DNA of 64,000 nucleotides from Diphasiastrum complanatum (GCA_029204225.1 CM055102.1:7156994-7220993), one strand, 5' to 3'. Numbered from the stretch's first letter, positions 35,628 to 47,800 are shown. Numbers and translations: made by a program. Notes: a model not told the origin generated them from the sequence alone.

Positions 35628-37247
35628 GTAGAACACCTCAACAGACAACTCTCAGTTCTACCAACAAAGTGCATAGTACTCAAATTGACAAAGGTTAAGA
35701 AACTTGAAACTCGAATAGTTACGAAATACAAACTCAAACAATTCGCGAAATTGAGTGAAATCAGACAACCTTATATCCATCAATAGCCAAATCAAAAAAT
35801 TGGAAGATGTCTTCGATCAGCATCATTCAGTCTAAGATCAGTACGACCTTGGATGCAGAAGGTTCGAACTATTTAGTCTTGAAGTTAATAACTTCACTCG
35901 TACTGAAGGGTGAAGGTCTTTGGCAATGGGTAGAACCATCAGAAGATAAGCCAATTGCTCCTGGCAAGGAACTTCGTGAATGGATGGAGAAAAATGACAA
36001 AGCTATAGCAATTATTGCGTCTTCAGTGTATCACAACATAATCCTAGATCTTTCATCGACTTCAAATGCGAAAGAATTGTGGGAAGAACTATGAACCAAG
36101 AATGAGACTCGATCTCATAATCAAGTCATGTTCTTGGAAGACCAATTGACTTACCTACAATGGGACGGCTGACCACATTCGTATGAAACATAAAAGATTT
36201 GTTTATTTCTTTGTAGAATTCCGGCACCGAAAATGCGATCTCAAAGGAAACGCAGCTTAGCTATTTTTTTCGTGCCCTACCCAGGTCATTCCACACAACT
36301 CGAACTTTATTGGCAAAAGATTTGACAATGACACTTCAAAAAGCGATAGATGGAGTCAAAGAGGAAGTAGAAGCATGTGAACACTATGATCATAATTGTG
36401 ATTCTGAAAAAACTCTTTTCACTCAGAAGAATAAATCTTCAAAGAAGTTTAAGTCTAAGAGGGAGTCATCTAAGAAGTATGGAAATCATTCAGATGAATC
36501 CAAGACAAATGATCGACAATATGGAAAGCAGCAGAAAGATTTTGGTGAAAAGAAGATCTGCAACAGATGCAAAATATCAGGTCATTCAGAAGACAAGTGT
36601 TGGCTAAATCCAAAGATTGAATGTATTCATTGTCATAAATGGGGTCATGCAGTAGTAGACTATTATAAAAATCCCAAGAACAAGAAGGAGCAGAATCAAA
36701 GCGAACCTTCAGATTCTAATATTGTCGAAGACAAAGCAGAATATTCCAGAGCAGTGGAAGATAGGATGACAAAAAACTTAGTAGCATATGTTTCTGAAGA
36801 TTTATGTTGTTCATCAAATTCGCAAATTCGAAAAGTAGTTCTTGATTCAGGAGCCACCTCACATTTTGTTTTCTCGAAACAAATATTGTCTGAGTATAAG
36901 AAGACGATTTACTCAAGATTTAATATACTTGGAGACAGTTCTAAGCATACAGTTGACGGAACTGGTGTACAATGGCTAGACACGAATCAGGGTGAAAAGA
37001 AACTGGAGAAAGTTCTCTATGTTCCTACTCTTGATAAAGATCTTCTATCCGTAGTTAAGATAGTTGACACAAGAATGTCAGTAACCTTCACAAGGAACTC
37101 TTGTATATTGTTCAATGAAGATTCTAATAACCTGGTTGCCAAAGACAATAGAAATGGTAATTTGTATCACTTGGGCATCCGAACAAGCTAATCAAACTCA
37201 GGAATCAACAGATATTCTGTGGCACAAGAGGCTATGTCACATGAACA
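35628..37247 (+). pseudogene. copia LTR stub, gag and protease (Copia-4)
   Basis: TGTAGAACACCTCAACAGAC at about 35633 matches the Copia-D LTR start at 40762. The rest of the LTR and the primer site are missing. Gag starts at 35807 (MSSISIIQSKISTTLDAEGS). The frame at 36310-37191 carries zinc knuckle CNRCKISGHSEDKC and a second one (CIHCHKWGHAVVDY) whose last Cys is Tyr. Protease VVLDSGATSHF is intact. The copy ends at about 37247, just after LWHKRLCHMN, and runs in frame into the G2 ORF. Confidence 0.8.
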
Positions 37248-39038
37248 TCGATGATTCCAACCCACTGGGCCCAGATGAGATCTTTGAAATTTCCAAAAGC
37301 CCAGGTCCCTTTGAACTTCAATCCTCTGGAAGAGGATTCGAACAGTTCCATAATACCGCTATCGGATTTGATGATACTTTTCAGCTTACACCGCAAGATC
37401 AAGTTGAAGCCACATCAGACACCCTCAGGGTAGGACATGTTGTTTCTTCACCAAAGTAGTTCGATGCCACAGTGCCAGAGGGTTTTGAAACAACATATGT
37501 CTTTGAAGAAGAAGAACCGGCCACACACCATAGGCCAGTCAGCACAATTCCTACTGGAGCTGCTCCTGCTGCTGCTGTTCCAACAATCGTGGATTCTAGT
37601 GACACAATGGGTCTAGTTTCAAACCTTGCGCATGTGATTCAGACCATGATTGATGAAAAGAAAGACATGACCAAGCACATGGCAGATTTGGGGACAAAGA
37701 ACACACTGATTAGCCAAAAGGTTATTAAGTTAAATCGCGAGTTGAAGATTGCTAGACAACATGAGGCAAAATTTGAAACTGAGCTAAAGAAAGCCAACCA
37801 GTCTGCCCAACGACTAGAAGATTACATGGCTAGCCTTCAAAATGCACTTTTAACGGCACAAGGCAAAGTGGACAAGGCGGTCCAAGATTCAAAATGCACT
37901 TTTAATAGCACAAGACAAAGTGGACAAAGTGGTCCAGGATTCAAAACAGCAAGTCTTGTTGCTGGCAGGTCAGTTGGACTTCGCGGAATTGGAACGCAAA
38001 CGACTTCAAGGTGAATTGGACGCAACCACCCTTGAACACGATTCCTATTTGCAGACCCAAGTGCCTGATCGCCCAGTCACACCGGACGAGATCAGATACT
38101 TGTTCCAAAAAGTTGAAACCTATCGTATTGCATTGGCGGGATTTCAAGAGAAATTTGACAAACTCAAAAGGACGGCAACCATTGAGCTGGGAAAGGCAAA
38201 GGTGATTATCAAGGATTATAAGAAAGTAGCTGCTCAAGTGTTGGAAGTCGGGCCACAAATCCCAGTTCCAGTCATGCCGCAATTCTCCCCTCAGCACCAA
38301 GAAGAGACAAGACTAGATACAGGGTTAGATGTAGGCATAGACCAGGGTGGAGCACCTAATATACCACAGACAACGGACACCCAGTCTGCTGAAGCCGGTC
38401 CATCTTCATCAGGGGCCAGAGTGTTATTTCAAAAACTAGTCACCATCGAGGACCAAACTCAGGATTTTTTACACCAACATCCGCATATGTCCTCGAGGGG
38501 TGGTTGCATGATCAAATTCAAAACCTCTGAAATAGAGGTCAGAAAGGAACTGGATAGGCTACCTGCATTGGGAGAGCAGCTGACATGGCACACAACCATT
38601 TTTGAGAAAGCTCCAGATTCTATTACAAGCTATGTTGCCAGCCCTCGCCAATTGCAAGTCGATCCCTATTATTTGCCGATGCCGCATCGCAATAAATGGA
38701 AAGATTTGGGTGTACCAGTGGATCAAGTCACAGTCCACACCCCAAATTGGCCCATCATTCATCAAGTTTATATTTGGCAAATATCCGTGGATTTTCTCAG
38801 AGCCCTTTAATTTTAAAGTGCTGACTACCGCAACTCGCCAGACCCAACTGTGCGGCAATCGGCTATCTTTGCAAATGATTTGTCTAAGTTGGCATCCACT
38901 ACTACCAGATGGGATGATTGCCTACCACCCTTGGCATTCAATCCAAATCTTCCAATGACGTTCGATAAAGTCCAAGACCAACTGCCGATCGCAAGACTAT
39001 ATTATCGTGCAGCCATGTTGAGAGGTTCTTGGGAATAA
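37248..39038 (+). pseudogene. G2 3'-proximal ORF, long coiled-coil protein of unknown family
   Basis: Reads from the junction (DDSNPLGPDEIFEISKSPGP) through a TAG at 37457-37459. An acidic stretch (VFEEEEPATHH), a Pro/Ala linker and a long heptad-rich region (NLAHVIQTMIDEKKDMTKHM, LKIARQHEAKFETELKKANQ, GQLDFAELERKRLQGELDAT) follow. The frame moves from 37472-38014 to 37920-38810. A 52-bp tandem duplication (37838-37941) accounts for the shift exactly; without it 37472-38810 is 429 codons including the stop. After TAA at 38808 the same frame continues (SADYRNSPDPTVRQSAIF...YYRAAMLRGSWE) to 39038. No zinc knuckle, protease, RT or integrase motif is seen. It could be a gag-like or extra ORF of the gypsy lineage; no function is claimed. 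Confidence 0.6.
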
Positions 39039-39077
39039 AGATTTGTGGCTTGGACAACTTCAAATTGGATTGCCAGA

Positions 39078-39285
39078 GCCAATAAGTGCTTTTTTTCACA
39101 CAAACACGACTTCAATATGGAGCGCCTAGAATTCATGGAGAAGGTGCAGTACCATCTCATCAACAAGGTACCGACGCCAGAGCCAATATGTGCTTTTTTC
39201 CGCACAAACATGACTTCAATATGGAGCGCCTAGAATTCATGGAGAAGGTGCAGTACCATCTCATCAACAAGGTACCGACGCCGAG
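39078..39285 (+). repeat. 104-bp tandem duplication before the G2 3' LTR
   Basis: GCCAATAAGTGC... at 39078 and GCCAATATGTGC... at 39182 begin nearly identical units encoding FNMERLEFMEKVQYHLINKV. The 104-bp period is not a multiple of three, so it shifts the reading frame. Confidence 0.88.
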
Positions 39286-39356
39286 CAGAATTAGAGCCCA
39301 AAATGAATAATCTCGCGAGGTGTCATGGGACCACCACCAGCTTTGGTGGGGGATAC

Positions 39357-40149
39357 TAGTGGAGGGTTTGCGGATCCGAAGGCAACCCTAACCCTAGTTA
39401 ATGAGTGAGAGGGATTTGACACCCTGTGTGTGTAAGTCCAACTCGATGATCACATAGTTATTTGATAATTAGAAAGTCAATAAAAGGACTTTAGGCCTTT
39501 TTGCGGGACTTTTAATGTCGTAGGTCTAAATGTCAAGTTAGTAAATAAAGTTGGGACTCCCACCAAAATTAGTTTAAATTCAAATTCAAATTGGTTCCCT
39601 CCAATTTGAAATGGGTTTCCACTCTTTTTTTAAATTTGAATAGTTAGGGAGGTAAAAATGGGCCAATAGGATTTTGAGGCCAAGGTCCTCCTCTCTACTA
39701 TAAATAGTGCCAAACTCAAGTTTGGAAAACATGTCCATATCCTCATTTCAATACAAGCAGATTGGTTCTCTTATGGAATGGATTTGTGAATGTCCTTGCT
39801 GTCTATCACTTTTCCTCCATCTCTCATGCTTTTGTTGTATTTGCTAATTGTTGGACCTGATTATTATTGGAATTGCATGTTCTTATACTTTTTGTGAGAG
39901 AGAAAGAGAGAGAGAGAAAGAGTAAGCTATCTTCATTGTGGAATGTAGTGTTAATGGATCGTAGTGTTAATGCTTAGAGTTAATGGATGCTAGAGTTAGA
40001 TATGGATTTTCCATTCATATTGAATTATGAGATGTGATGTGTTATCGCTCTCATGGGAACGAACCTACGCGTGACAACTAACTTCATCTCCTTGATGCTA
40101 GAATACTTAGATCTTGGGTTGAGAATAGGCAAGGAAAGAAACCACTACA
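39357..40149 (+). repeat. G2 3' LTR, 793 bp
   Basis: Aligns with 31284-32012. The first bases are TAGTGGAGGG instead of TGTTGGAGGG, and it ends CACTACA followed by the TTCCA target duplicate. It is about 64 bp longer than the 5' LTR, partly from a repeated GTAGTGTTAATG stretch near 39946-39985. TATA-like CTATAAATAG lies near 39700. Confidence 0.85.
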
Positions 40150-40154
40150 TTCCA

Positions 40155-40761
40155 TTCATCGTTGCAACATCACATGCATTGTCGCACAACTCTATTACTG
40201 AAGACAAGAAAGAGAGTGGCCCCGACTTATCGACTTGGCCGACTTATCGGGGAAGCCCGATTTGGACATATCGGGAAGTCCGACTTGTCGACTCGTCCAA
40301 GACATCGACTTACCTGACATCTCCGGCATATTGACTTATTGGCCGCGTCAACGACTTGCTCGACGTCCAAATAGTCGAAGCCCCCTCACACTCACTTCTT
40401 GTACTGTGCAACTACTCAAGAATGACAACAGCCGCCACGATTTCCTCCAGACGACACAAGGCTCCACGCCATCTCTTTGTACACTCATTTGCACAGATGT
40501 AAATTGTATATAGATAACTATTTTAATCTAATCAATTAATGTTGATAACGAGATAGACACTGTAGATTCTTTCATGCATCGATTCAAGTTGAAATGCAAT
40601 TTACCTCAGAGCAGTTTCAATCTTTCAGAAATTTATTTATCAAATATTGTTTTGCTTGGACATATAAGGATTTGAAAGGAATTCCTACTTTAGTATTCGA
40701 GCATATCATCCCCTTGATACCTGATGCAATACCAAAAGTGACGAGATTTCATCGTTGTGAT
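40155..40761 (+). pseudogene. Gypsy G1, part 2: linker and start of RT
   Basis: 40228-40375 is a degenerate CGACTTATCG-type low-complexity stretch. From 40594 the frame gives MQFTSEQFQSFRNLFIKY, FAWTYKDLKGIP and IPLIPDAIPKVTRFHRC, the region just before and at the start of gypsy RT, matching 51594-51440 (minus) and 63590-63440 (minus). It is cut at 40761 by Copia-D, and the RT resumes at 50134. Confidence 0.78.
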
Positions 40762-42079
40762 TGTAGAACACCTCGACAGACAAGTCTTAGTTCTACTAAC
40801 AAAGTGTACAGTTTAATCGACAAAGGTTGAGAAATCAAATTCGAAAGAATTGACATTTATTCATTCAAATCAACCAATGATGATTCAATCTTCATTCATT
40901 CGACATTTATTTATTCGACCTTTATTCTTATTCAAAAGATAAATGAATCGAAAGATAAACTGTCAAATATGAAAACAAAACATCATTGTATATCAACCGT
41001 TTTAATGGTTAGATAGCCTGTTTATAGGAGGAAGAATGCCAAGTGACCTATTTTATGACAATATAAATACATGTACACTTATTCATTGTCATTAGAGAAA
41101 ATTTGAGCACAAAACGGGCCTTTCAAAAAGATACTTTTTATTTTTTTCTCAAAAGTTTCTTCTACATGGTCCAATCAAAACACTCAAATTTGAAATCTAC
41201 GTAACGTAGCTCCTTCAAATTGATTTTCTTTTCTTTTCAAAAGAACTGTAATTTTGTGTTGCGGGCAGCCCGTAAATAAGCCATTTTATTTGTAGTATAG
41301 TATGCAACTCAGCAAAATAATAGTGCAAATCTTGAACGACAACTCGGATTTAGACGGTTACGGTGCCATTAGAAGCCATCGACAAGAGCTTTTCAACGAC
41401 ACCCAACATGACCCAGTTCCGAGCTACGATGAAGAAGTTATGGCCAGTCAAAGTTTTGGTCGGTCAACACTTGGCAACCCGGTCAAACTAGTCAACTGCG
41501 CTTGAAAGAGATATCGGGTTGACCAAGTGTTGACTGACCAAAATTTGACTAGCCATAACTTCTTCACCGTAGTTCAGAACTGGGTCACATTGGGTGTCAT
41601 TGAAAAGTTCTCGTCAAGGGCTTTCTAATGGCACCATAATTGTCTCAATCCGAGTTGTCATTCAAAAGTTATGTGTTTTTACAACCACAAACTATATTAT
41701 GCACATAATAGCTAACCATCGAAGACTGTGTGGGCAGGACTGTGGGCAGAAAAAGATTTTATTTTAGTATTTTACATTGCCAAAAAATTGTCATCCTACG
41801 TGGCAATCTTTATAGGGCCCTTTCCAAAGCCAAATTTTCTCTAATGAAGTAGGTAGACAAATAGAAAAATCAAAATCAGATTAGAAGAGAAAAAGATCGA
41901 TTGGTCAAGGTTATCAATAGATTAATTTTTACTTCATAGGTGTTGCATACGTATTTATGATTATTTGAAATTATCTATCACACTCATACACATGTTTGCA
42001 TGCTTTATTCAATCATAATATAACTTGTTTATTCGAACTTTCATCACATTCTCTGAAGGAAAATATTCAGTGTTTTTCC
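40762..42079 (+). repeat. Copia-D 5' LTR (with a 757-bp insert)
   Basis: Matches the 3' LTR 49668-50133 on both sides of the inserted 41090-41846 element. Without the insert the LTR is about 561 bp. It ends CCTATAG next to TGGTATTAGAGTC (42082-42094), a copia-type primer site with one change from TGGTATCAGAG. Confidence 0.78.
41090..41846. mobile_element. 757-bp foldback / MITE-like element
   Basis: Perfect 16-bp terminal inverted repeats: CATTAGAGAAAATTTG at 41090-41105 and its exact reverse complement at 41831-41846. An imperfect continuation is GGGCCTTTC / GGAAAGGGCCC. Inside is a long inverted repeat: arms 41331-41482 and 41514-41669 around a 31-bp loop. The Copia-D 3' LTR gives the uninterrupted sequence (CATTGT joined to AAGTAGGTAGAC near 49819-49832), proving insertion. 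No clear target duplication is visible. Its short plus-strand frame (41302-41505) is not coding-like. The superfamily is unknown. Confidence 0.8.
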
Positions 42080-42235
42080 TATAGTGGTATTAGAGTCTCC
42101 ACAACACCCTTCACTTCAGCAGCCTTATTTGAGCAATCATCCAGGTTACTCGACAAAAGTGTGTTCGAGTGTTAAAGCTCAACAACATCATTTTTTTTTG
42201 GTGTCAAAGAGCTTATTTATAGAAATTCAGAAGAT

Positions 42236-43052
42236 TTGAAGATGTCTTCAATTAGCAGCATTCAGTCTAAGATCAGTACGATCTTGGATACAGAAGATTC
42301 GAATTATCTAGTATGGAAGTTAAAGACTTCACTGATATTAAAGGGTGAAGGTCTTTGGCAATGGGTAGATTCAATAGAAGAGAAGCCAATTACTCCTGGA
42401 AAAGAATTTCGTGAATGAAGGGAGAAAAATGACGAAGCTATAGTGATTATTGTGTCTTCAATGAATGATAACATAATGCTAGATCTTTCTTCAACTTCGA
42501 TTGCAAAAGAATTGTGGAAAGAATTGCAAACCAGGAATGAGATTTGATCATGGAATCAAATCGTGTTCTTGGAGGACCAATTGACTTATCTACAATGGGA
42601 CGACAAAGATCTGACCACTTTTGTGCATATTCTGGTGATAGGAAGATTTGCAACAGATGCAAGAGATCAAGTCATACAAAAGACAAGTGTTGGTTGAATC
42701 CAAAGATGATTGTATTCATTATCATAAACGACTCATGCAGCAGTAGACTGTTATCAAAATCCCAAGAACAAAAAGGAGCAAAATCGAAGTGAACCTTCAG
42801 ATTCAAATTTTGTTGAAGACAAAGCCGAATGCTCCAGAGCAGCAGAAGAGAGGACAACAAGAAATTTAGCAGCATATGTTTCTGCTGATCTATTTTGTTC
42901 ATCGAATTCAAAAATTCAAGATGTAGTACTTGATTTAGGAGCCACCTCCCATTTTGTTTCCTCGAAACAGATTTTATCGGACTATAAGAAGACGAATTCT
43001 TTGAGATACATTTTACTTGAAGATGGTTCTTAGCATGAAGTTGACGTAACTT
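42236..43052 (+). pseudogene. Copia-D gag and start of protease
   Basis: MSSISSIQSKISTILDTEDSNYLVWK opens gag at 42241. The zinc knuckle ICNRCKRSSHTKDKCWLNP lies near 42645. The protease reads VVLDLGATSHFVSSKQI: DSGA has become DLGA. Stops at 42416-42418 and near 42547, and a frame shift near 42720, break it. It is cut at about 43052 by Copia-2. Confidence 0.75.
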
Positions 43053-43316
43053 GTGTGGTTAGAAGTTAAAATAGCAATGACCGACCTATACAGTGCTTTC
43101 TTGTTTCGACGGCACCACGTGTGCCTAGTTCTAGAGTTATCGGGCCATCTTTCTTTTACGAGCCCCTTGAGTGCTTATTAAGGAACTTATCTTTGTACTT
43201 ACTTATTAGTTGAATATACAGTTTGATGAGAGTAATTCTGTTGTCTTGTCTTGTTGCACTTGACGTTGTGTTGTGGTGATTGATCCGGTCGGGTGTTTAA
43301 ACTGTGTTTTCTTAAC
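43053..43316 (+). repeat. Copia-2 5' LTR
   Basis: GTTAAAATAGCAATGACCGAC at 43065 matches 48446. The right border is set by the primer site. The left border is approximate: TGTGGTTAGAAG just upstream may be the true start. Confidence 0.7.
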
Positions 43317-43330
43317 TTGGTATCAGAGCC

Positions 43331-44422
43331 CCTTGGTGGCTTGAATCACCGGACAAGATCAGAGAACTACGAATTCACGACGGTTTGTTGGCTAGGAAGC
43401 ACAAAACTGAGTCTGTGGAGATTCGTGGGATAGCTCAAAACTGTAAGAAGATTCAGAGGCAAGGGATTGTCAACTAAATCAGAGGGCAAGCAAAAAGTGA
43501 AGTCGTAAATCCTTCTGAAGGGTTGCTTGACATTTGTGATTGGTTTGAATCCAATCGAATACCGTTTGAAGAGCGGCTTGGAGCAGAATATTGCTTGTTG
43601 TAGGGCGACCTCAGAGGGATAGGTAGCTACTCAGATAGACTCTCAAGAAGAGCAGATAAAGTCCAAGAACATCTTCTTCTTTGACAACTAGGGTTTCAAG
43701 TAGGAAAAATACAGTTCTCTCTCAACACAAATTCGTTTTTGAAGCTGTGAAGAGCTAGGAATGGGCGCCCTGCTACTGTTGAGGATGTGTGGAGAGGCCG
43801 TGGGCGGCCGTGGATCAACCAGCGAGCTGGAGTGATGCAAATATTTTTTTTAAGGCTTGTGTGAGGGCGTGGAGCTGCCATCGCTGCTAGAGAAGAGAGA
43901 GAGAGGATCGTTGCGTGCTGTGAGGAGGAGAGACCCATAGCGTTTGGAAGGGGCCCGAGGATACAAGTGTGGGGATCGCTGCACAGAAGCCGTTGTATTC
44001 GTTAGATCTCATGGAGTTTACATCCACGGTAGAGATTGCAAGAGGGAGAGTGACTAGGAGCCGCAAGATTGAGGATAACCCTTAGATGGGCCTATTTTGG
44101 CCAAACGAAAGGCTATTGCCTCCAAACGAAGGGCACCTTGACTGTACCTGCAAGTACGGTACACCAAAACAGAGTGATTGCCGCGGAGAAAGTGTTCGGA
44201 ACGCGTCAGAAGTGATTTCACCATTCCACTGGGCAAAAAGTTGGTAGTTGGTGACGAGAAGCATTTCGGAAAGTGACGCCAGTTTGGCTTTCAATTTGGC
44301 GAAAGAGCGGCGGGTGGCCTAGTAAGCCAAAAATTGCAGGTCATTGTTTGTAATTTCTGACATCACGATTGGCTTTGGCATACGCTTTATAGCCTACAGG
44401 TGGAGTTTCAAGTAGTTTGGAG
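43331..44422 (+). other. Copia-2 untranslated leader
   Basis: Between primer site and gag. Stops occur in all frames. It holds GC-richer patches (43740-44060) but no recognisable gene. Confidence 0.5.
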
Positions 44423-44819
44423 ATGACAAACATCAATGAGGCAATTTTGGGCGATGCAAGCAAACTTGATGGGGCTTCTAACTACAACATCTGGAAATTC
44501 AAAATGAAGAGCATTTTGATGGAGAAATTTATGGGAGGTTGTGGCAGGTATTGAAATCTGACCAAATACCAATCCAAGTGATATGAGGGCCTTTGATAAA
44601 AAGATAAAGGAACTAAGAGATCAACTTGTGGCAATTGGAGAACCAATTAGGGACGTTGAATTGGTACATACCACAATGAGCGGGGTCTCGAAAGGGCTAT
44701 AGATGTTTGTGAGCGGCATTGCTTCGAGGGAGAGGTTACCTACTTTTGAAGACTTCCACGGAATCATGTTGCAAGAAAAGCAGCATCGCGAAGTGGTGAA
44801 GTCAAGGCAAACCCCATAG
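44423..44819 (+). pseudogene. Copia-2 gag
   Basis: ATG at 44423 opens MTNINEAILGDASKLDGASNYN-IWKFKMKSILMEK, the N-terminal domain of copia gag. One extra base near 44530 shifts the frame to WEVVAGIEI. The second frame continues DKKIKELRDQLVAIGEP, VHTTMSGVSKGL and RLPTFEDFHGIMLQEK with a TGA and TAG stops (44700-44702, 44817-44819). It then runs in frame into the zinc knuckle and pol. Confidence 0.8.
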
Positions 44820-47800
44820 GAGGATCAAGCCTTGCTTGCTAAAGGCAAGCAGAAAGGATGGAAACGGATTCCTAAGAAATCCAAAGATGATGATGACGAG
44901 GGAGAGTCGACATCAAAAGGAAAAAAGAAGAAGAAAGACAAATGTTACTATTGCCACAAATCGGGTCATTGGGCACGCGAGTGTTACAAGAAGAAAGCGG
45001 CCATAAAGACGGGAAAGATAACTCAACAAGGCAACATTGCCGAAGATGATGGAGAAGATGATGAGACAAGTGTCTTCTCATCGACATTGGTATCCCAAGT
45101 TGATGATGGTGCCAGATGGTTCATAGATTCAGGCGCCACAAGGCATATGACCGGGAAACGTGATTGGTTTGAAAAATTCTCACCAATCCATGATGGGGAT
45201 AAGGTCACTCAAGCCAATGGGGAGGAATGCCAAATACAGGGTGTTGGCAATGTACCTGTACAGTTTCCTGATGGTAAAATTAAGAACATCCCTAATGTGC
45301 TTTATGTTTCTGGACTCAAAAAGAGTTTGCTTTATTTTGGTGTAATGGCAAATCAACATCTTAAGGTTGAATTTGTCAAGGATGGATGCCTTATGAGAGA
45401 TATGAACCACGACCATAAAGTGGTGGCAAAGGGTTATAGAGATAGTAACTGTGGCCTTTATAAATTGGATGCTGCAAAACCAAGAGAATATGGTTTGGCT
45501 ATCTCAACAATATCTCAATCTGAGTTGTGGCACAGAAGACTTGGTCATTTGAACTATGGGAGCTTGAGATTGATGGCGAAACTGAAGATGGTAATAGGAT
45601 TACCGGCATTGCAGGATGATCATCATATAATATGTGAAGGATGTGTTATGGGAAAGCATCACATGGAGACATTCAAGAAAGGCGGTGCTGCAAGAGCTAA
45701 GAAACCGCTGGAACTCATTCACAGTGACTTGTGCGGCCCAATGAAAACCATGTCATTGGGAAAAACATATTATTTTATGACTTTCATAGGTGATTACTCT
45801 AGGAGGACATGGATTTATTTCTTGAAGAAGAAATTTGACGCTTTTACTCGCTTCAAGGAGTTCAAGATTTTGGTAGAGAACCAACTGGATGCACGCATCA
45901 AAGTGCTAAGATCTGATAGAGGGGACAAATATAAATCTGATGATTTTGAGGACTTTTGCAAAGAACATGGCATTAAAAGACAATTCACACAGTCACACAT
46001 GTTGCATAGTAACGGTGTAGCTGAAAGGAAAAACATGACTATTATGGAGAGTGCACGCTCCATGATGAAGCAAATGGGCTTGACCGATTCACTTTGGTCG
46101 GAAGCGTGTAGTGCGACAACGTTCTTGCAAAACAGGAGCCCTACAGTTGCGGTTCCAAATGTGACTCCCGAAGAAGCATTTACAAGAATAAAGCCAAAAA
46201 TTGACAAGTTTCGTGTCATTGGATGTAAGGCCTATGTACATGTGCCAAAGGAGGAGCGAAAGAAACTTGATGCCAAAGCAATCAAATGTATCTTTGTCGG
46301 TTATGATGAGAGGACAAAGGCATACAAGTGTTTTGATCCTATAATGAACAAAATTCACATTAGCAAAGATGTGATCTTTGATGAAACACATAGGTATGAA
46401 GATGAAGACCATGCAAGTTGTGAAAGCATCAAAAGACTTCCCACAATTTTGGAGGAAGAAAATGAAGAAGATGCTCCACAAAATGATGCACGTGAAAATG
46501 AGAGTCGAGAGGACAAATATGAAAGGATTCCACCTATTCAAGAACCTAGGGGGAGGTACTTGCCAATAGGAGCAATAAAGGATAAACCAGTTGGAAGTAA
46601 GAAACATTACTTAGACACTCCTTGGGATACATACTCTCCACGTAGTGTATCACCTGAATCTAAGATACCAAAATGGTATGAAAAGATCATGAAGGACGCA
46701 AAGTTAAATCAACCAGGATCTAGTACACAAAGAGAAGTGAGAAGATCAACGGGGGAAATGAAGTCTCCCAATCGTTATCATGTGAATTATGCCCTAATGA
46801 GTGACATTTTGAAGTGTCGAGAGCCATCAACCTTTGATGAAGCAAAAGATCACAAAGAATGGCAAAGGGCAATGGAAGAGGAAATAGAATCTATCCACAA
46901 GCATGATACATGGGAGTTGGTTGATCTACCACTTGGAAAGAAATCCATTGACAACAAATGGGTGTTTAGAACAAAATTTCATGCGGATGGCACGATAGCA
47001 AAGCATAAGGCACGCCTAGTAGTGAAGGGTTATGAACAAAGCAAAGGAATTGACTATGAAGAGACATTTGCTCCAGTGGCTAAGTGGATTACGTTACGCC
47101 TTATCATTGCTTTGGCATCTCATTTTGGGTGGAAGATCCATCAAATGGATGTGAAGTCCGCATTTTTGGATGGTGACTTAGAGGAAGAAGTTTACATGGT
47201 CCAACCATAGGGCTTCATGGCAAAAGGGCAAGAACAGAAGGTATGTAAACTACACAAAGTACTCTATGGCCTTAAGCAAGCGCCACGCACATGGTATGGA
47301 CGCATTGACAATTACTTTCTTTCTCATGGGTTTGTAAGAACAAATTTAGATCCAAATCTTTATGTTCTTATAAATGATGACAACATTGCCTTGATTGTAC
47401 TTTACGTTGATGATATCATTATCACGGACAATGATGAGAACCTCACTCGTTCTATCAAAGCCAACTTATGCAAGCAGTTTGAGATGACAGATTTAGATCT
47501 TATGCACTATTGCTTGGGTGTCGAAGTATGGCAAACTGGCAGTGATATCAGGTTATGTCAAAACAAGTATGTGGGCGAAATATTGGAGAGATTTCACATG
47601 ACAGAGTGCAAACTTTCCATCACCCCTTGCGAAGCTGGTAAGAAATTATCTCGTATTGATGATAGTGCACATATTGACGCTACTCTATTTCGTCAGCTAG
47701 TTGAGAGTTTGATATATCTTACAACTACACGTCCTGATATCTGCTATGTTGTAAGTTTGATTAGCCAATTCATGTCATCACCCACTATGGACCATTGGAA

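Larger units (their letters stand above)
31284..40149 (+). mobile_element. Gypsy G2, full insertion with TTCCA target duplication
   Basis: 5' LTR 31284-32012 and 3' LTR 39357-40149 are clearly alignable over their length. Flanks are TTCCA at 31279-31283 and TTCCA at 40150-40154, a 5-bp target duplication. The primer site is TGGCGCCATTGTCGGGGA (32017-32034), of the GGCGCC type seen in plant Athila/Tat-like gypsy elements. A purine run (GGTGGGGGA) precedes the 3' LTR. Its own pol is not visible. The interior is a mosaic of foreign copia and gypsy fragments plus one unusual ORF near the 3' end. It inserted into G1. Confidence 0.85.

Noticed and set aside
31284-40149. Copia pol inside G2 as G2's own coding region
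   Set aside because: G2 has gypsy-type LTRs and a GGCGCC primer site, while the copia pieces carry their own LTR ends and opposite orientations. They are nested fragments.
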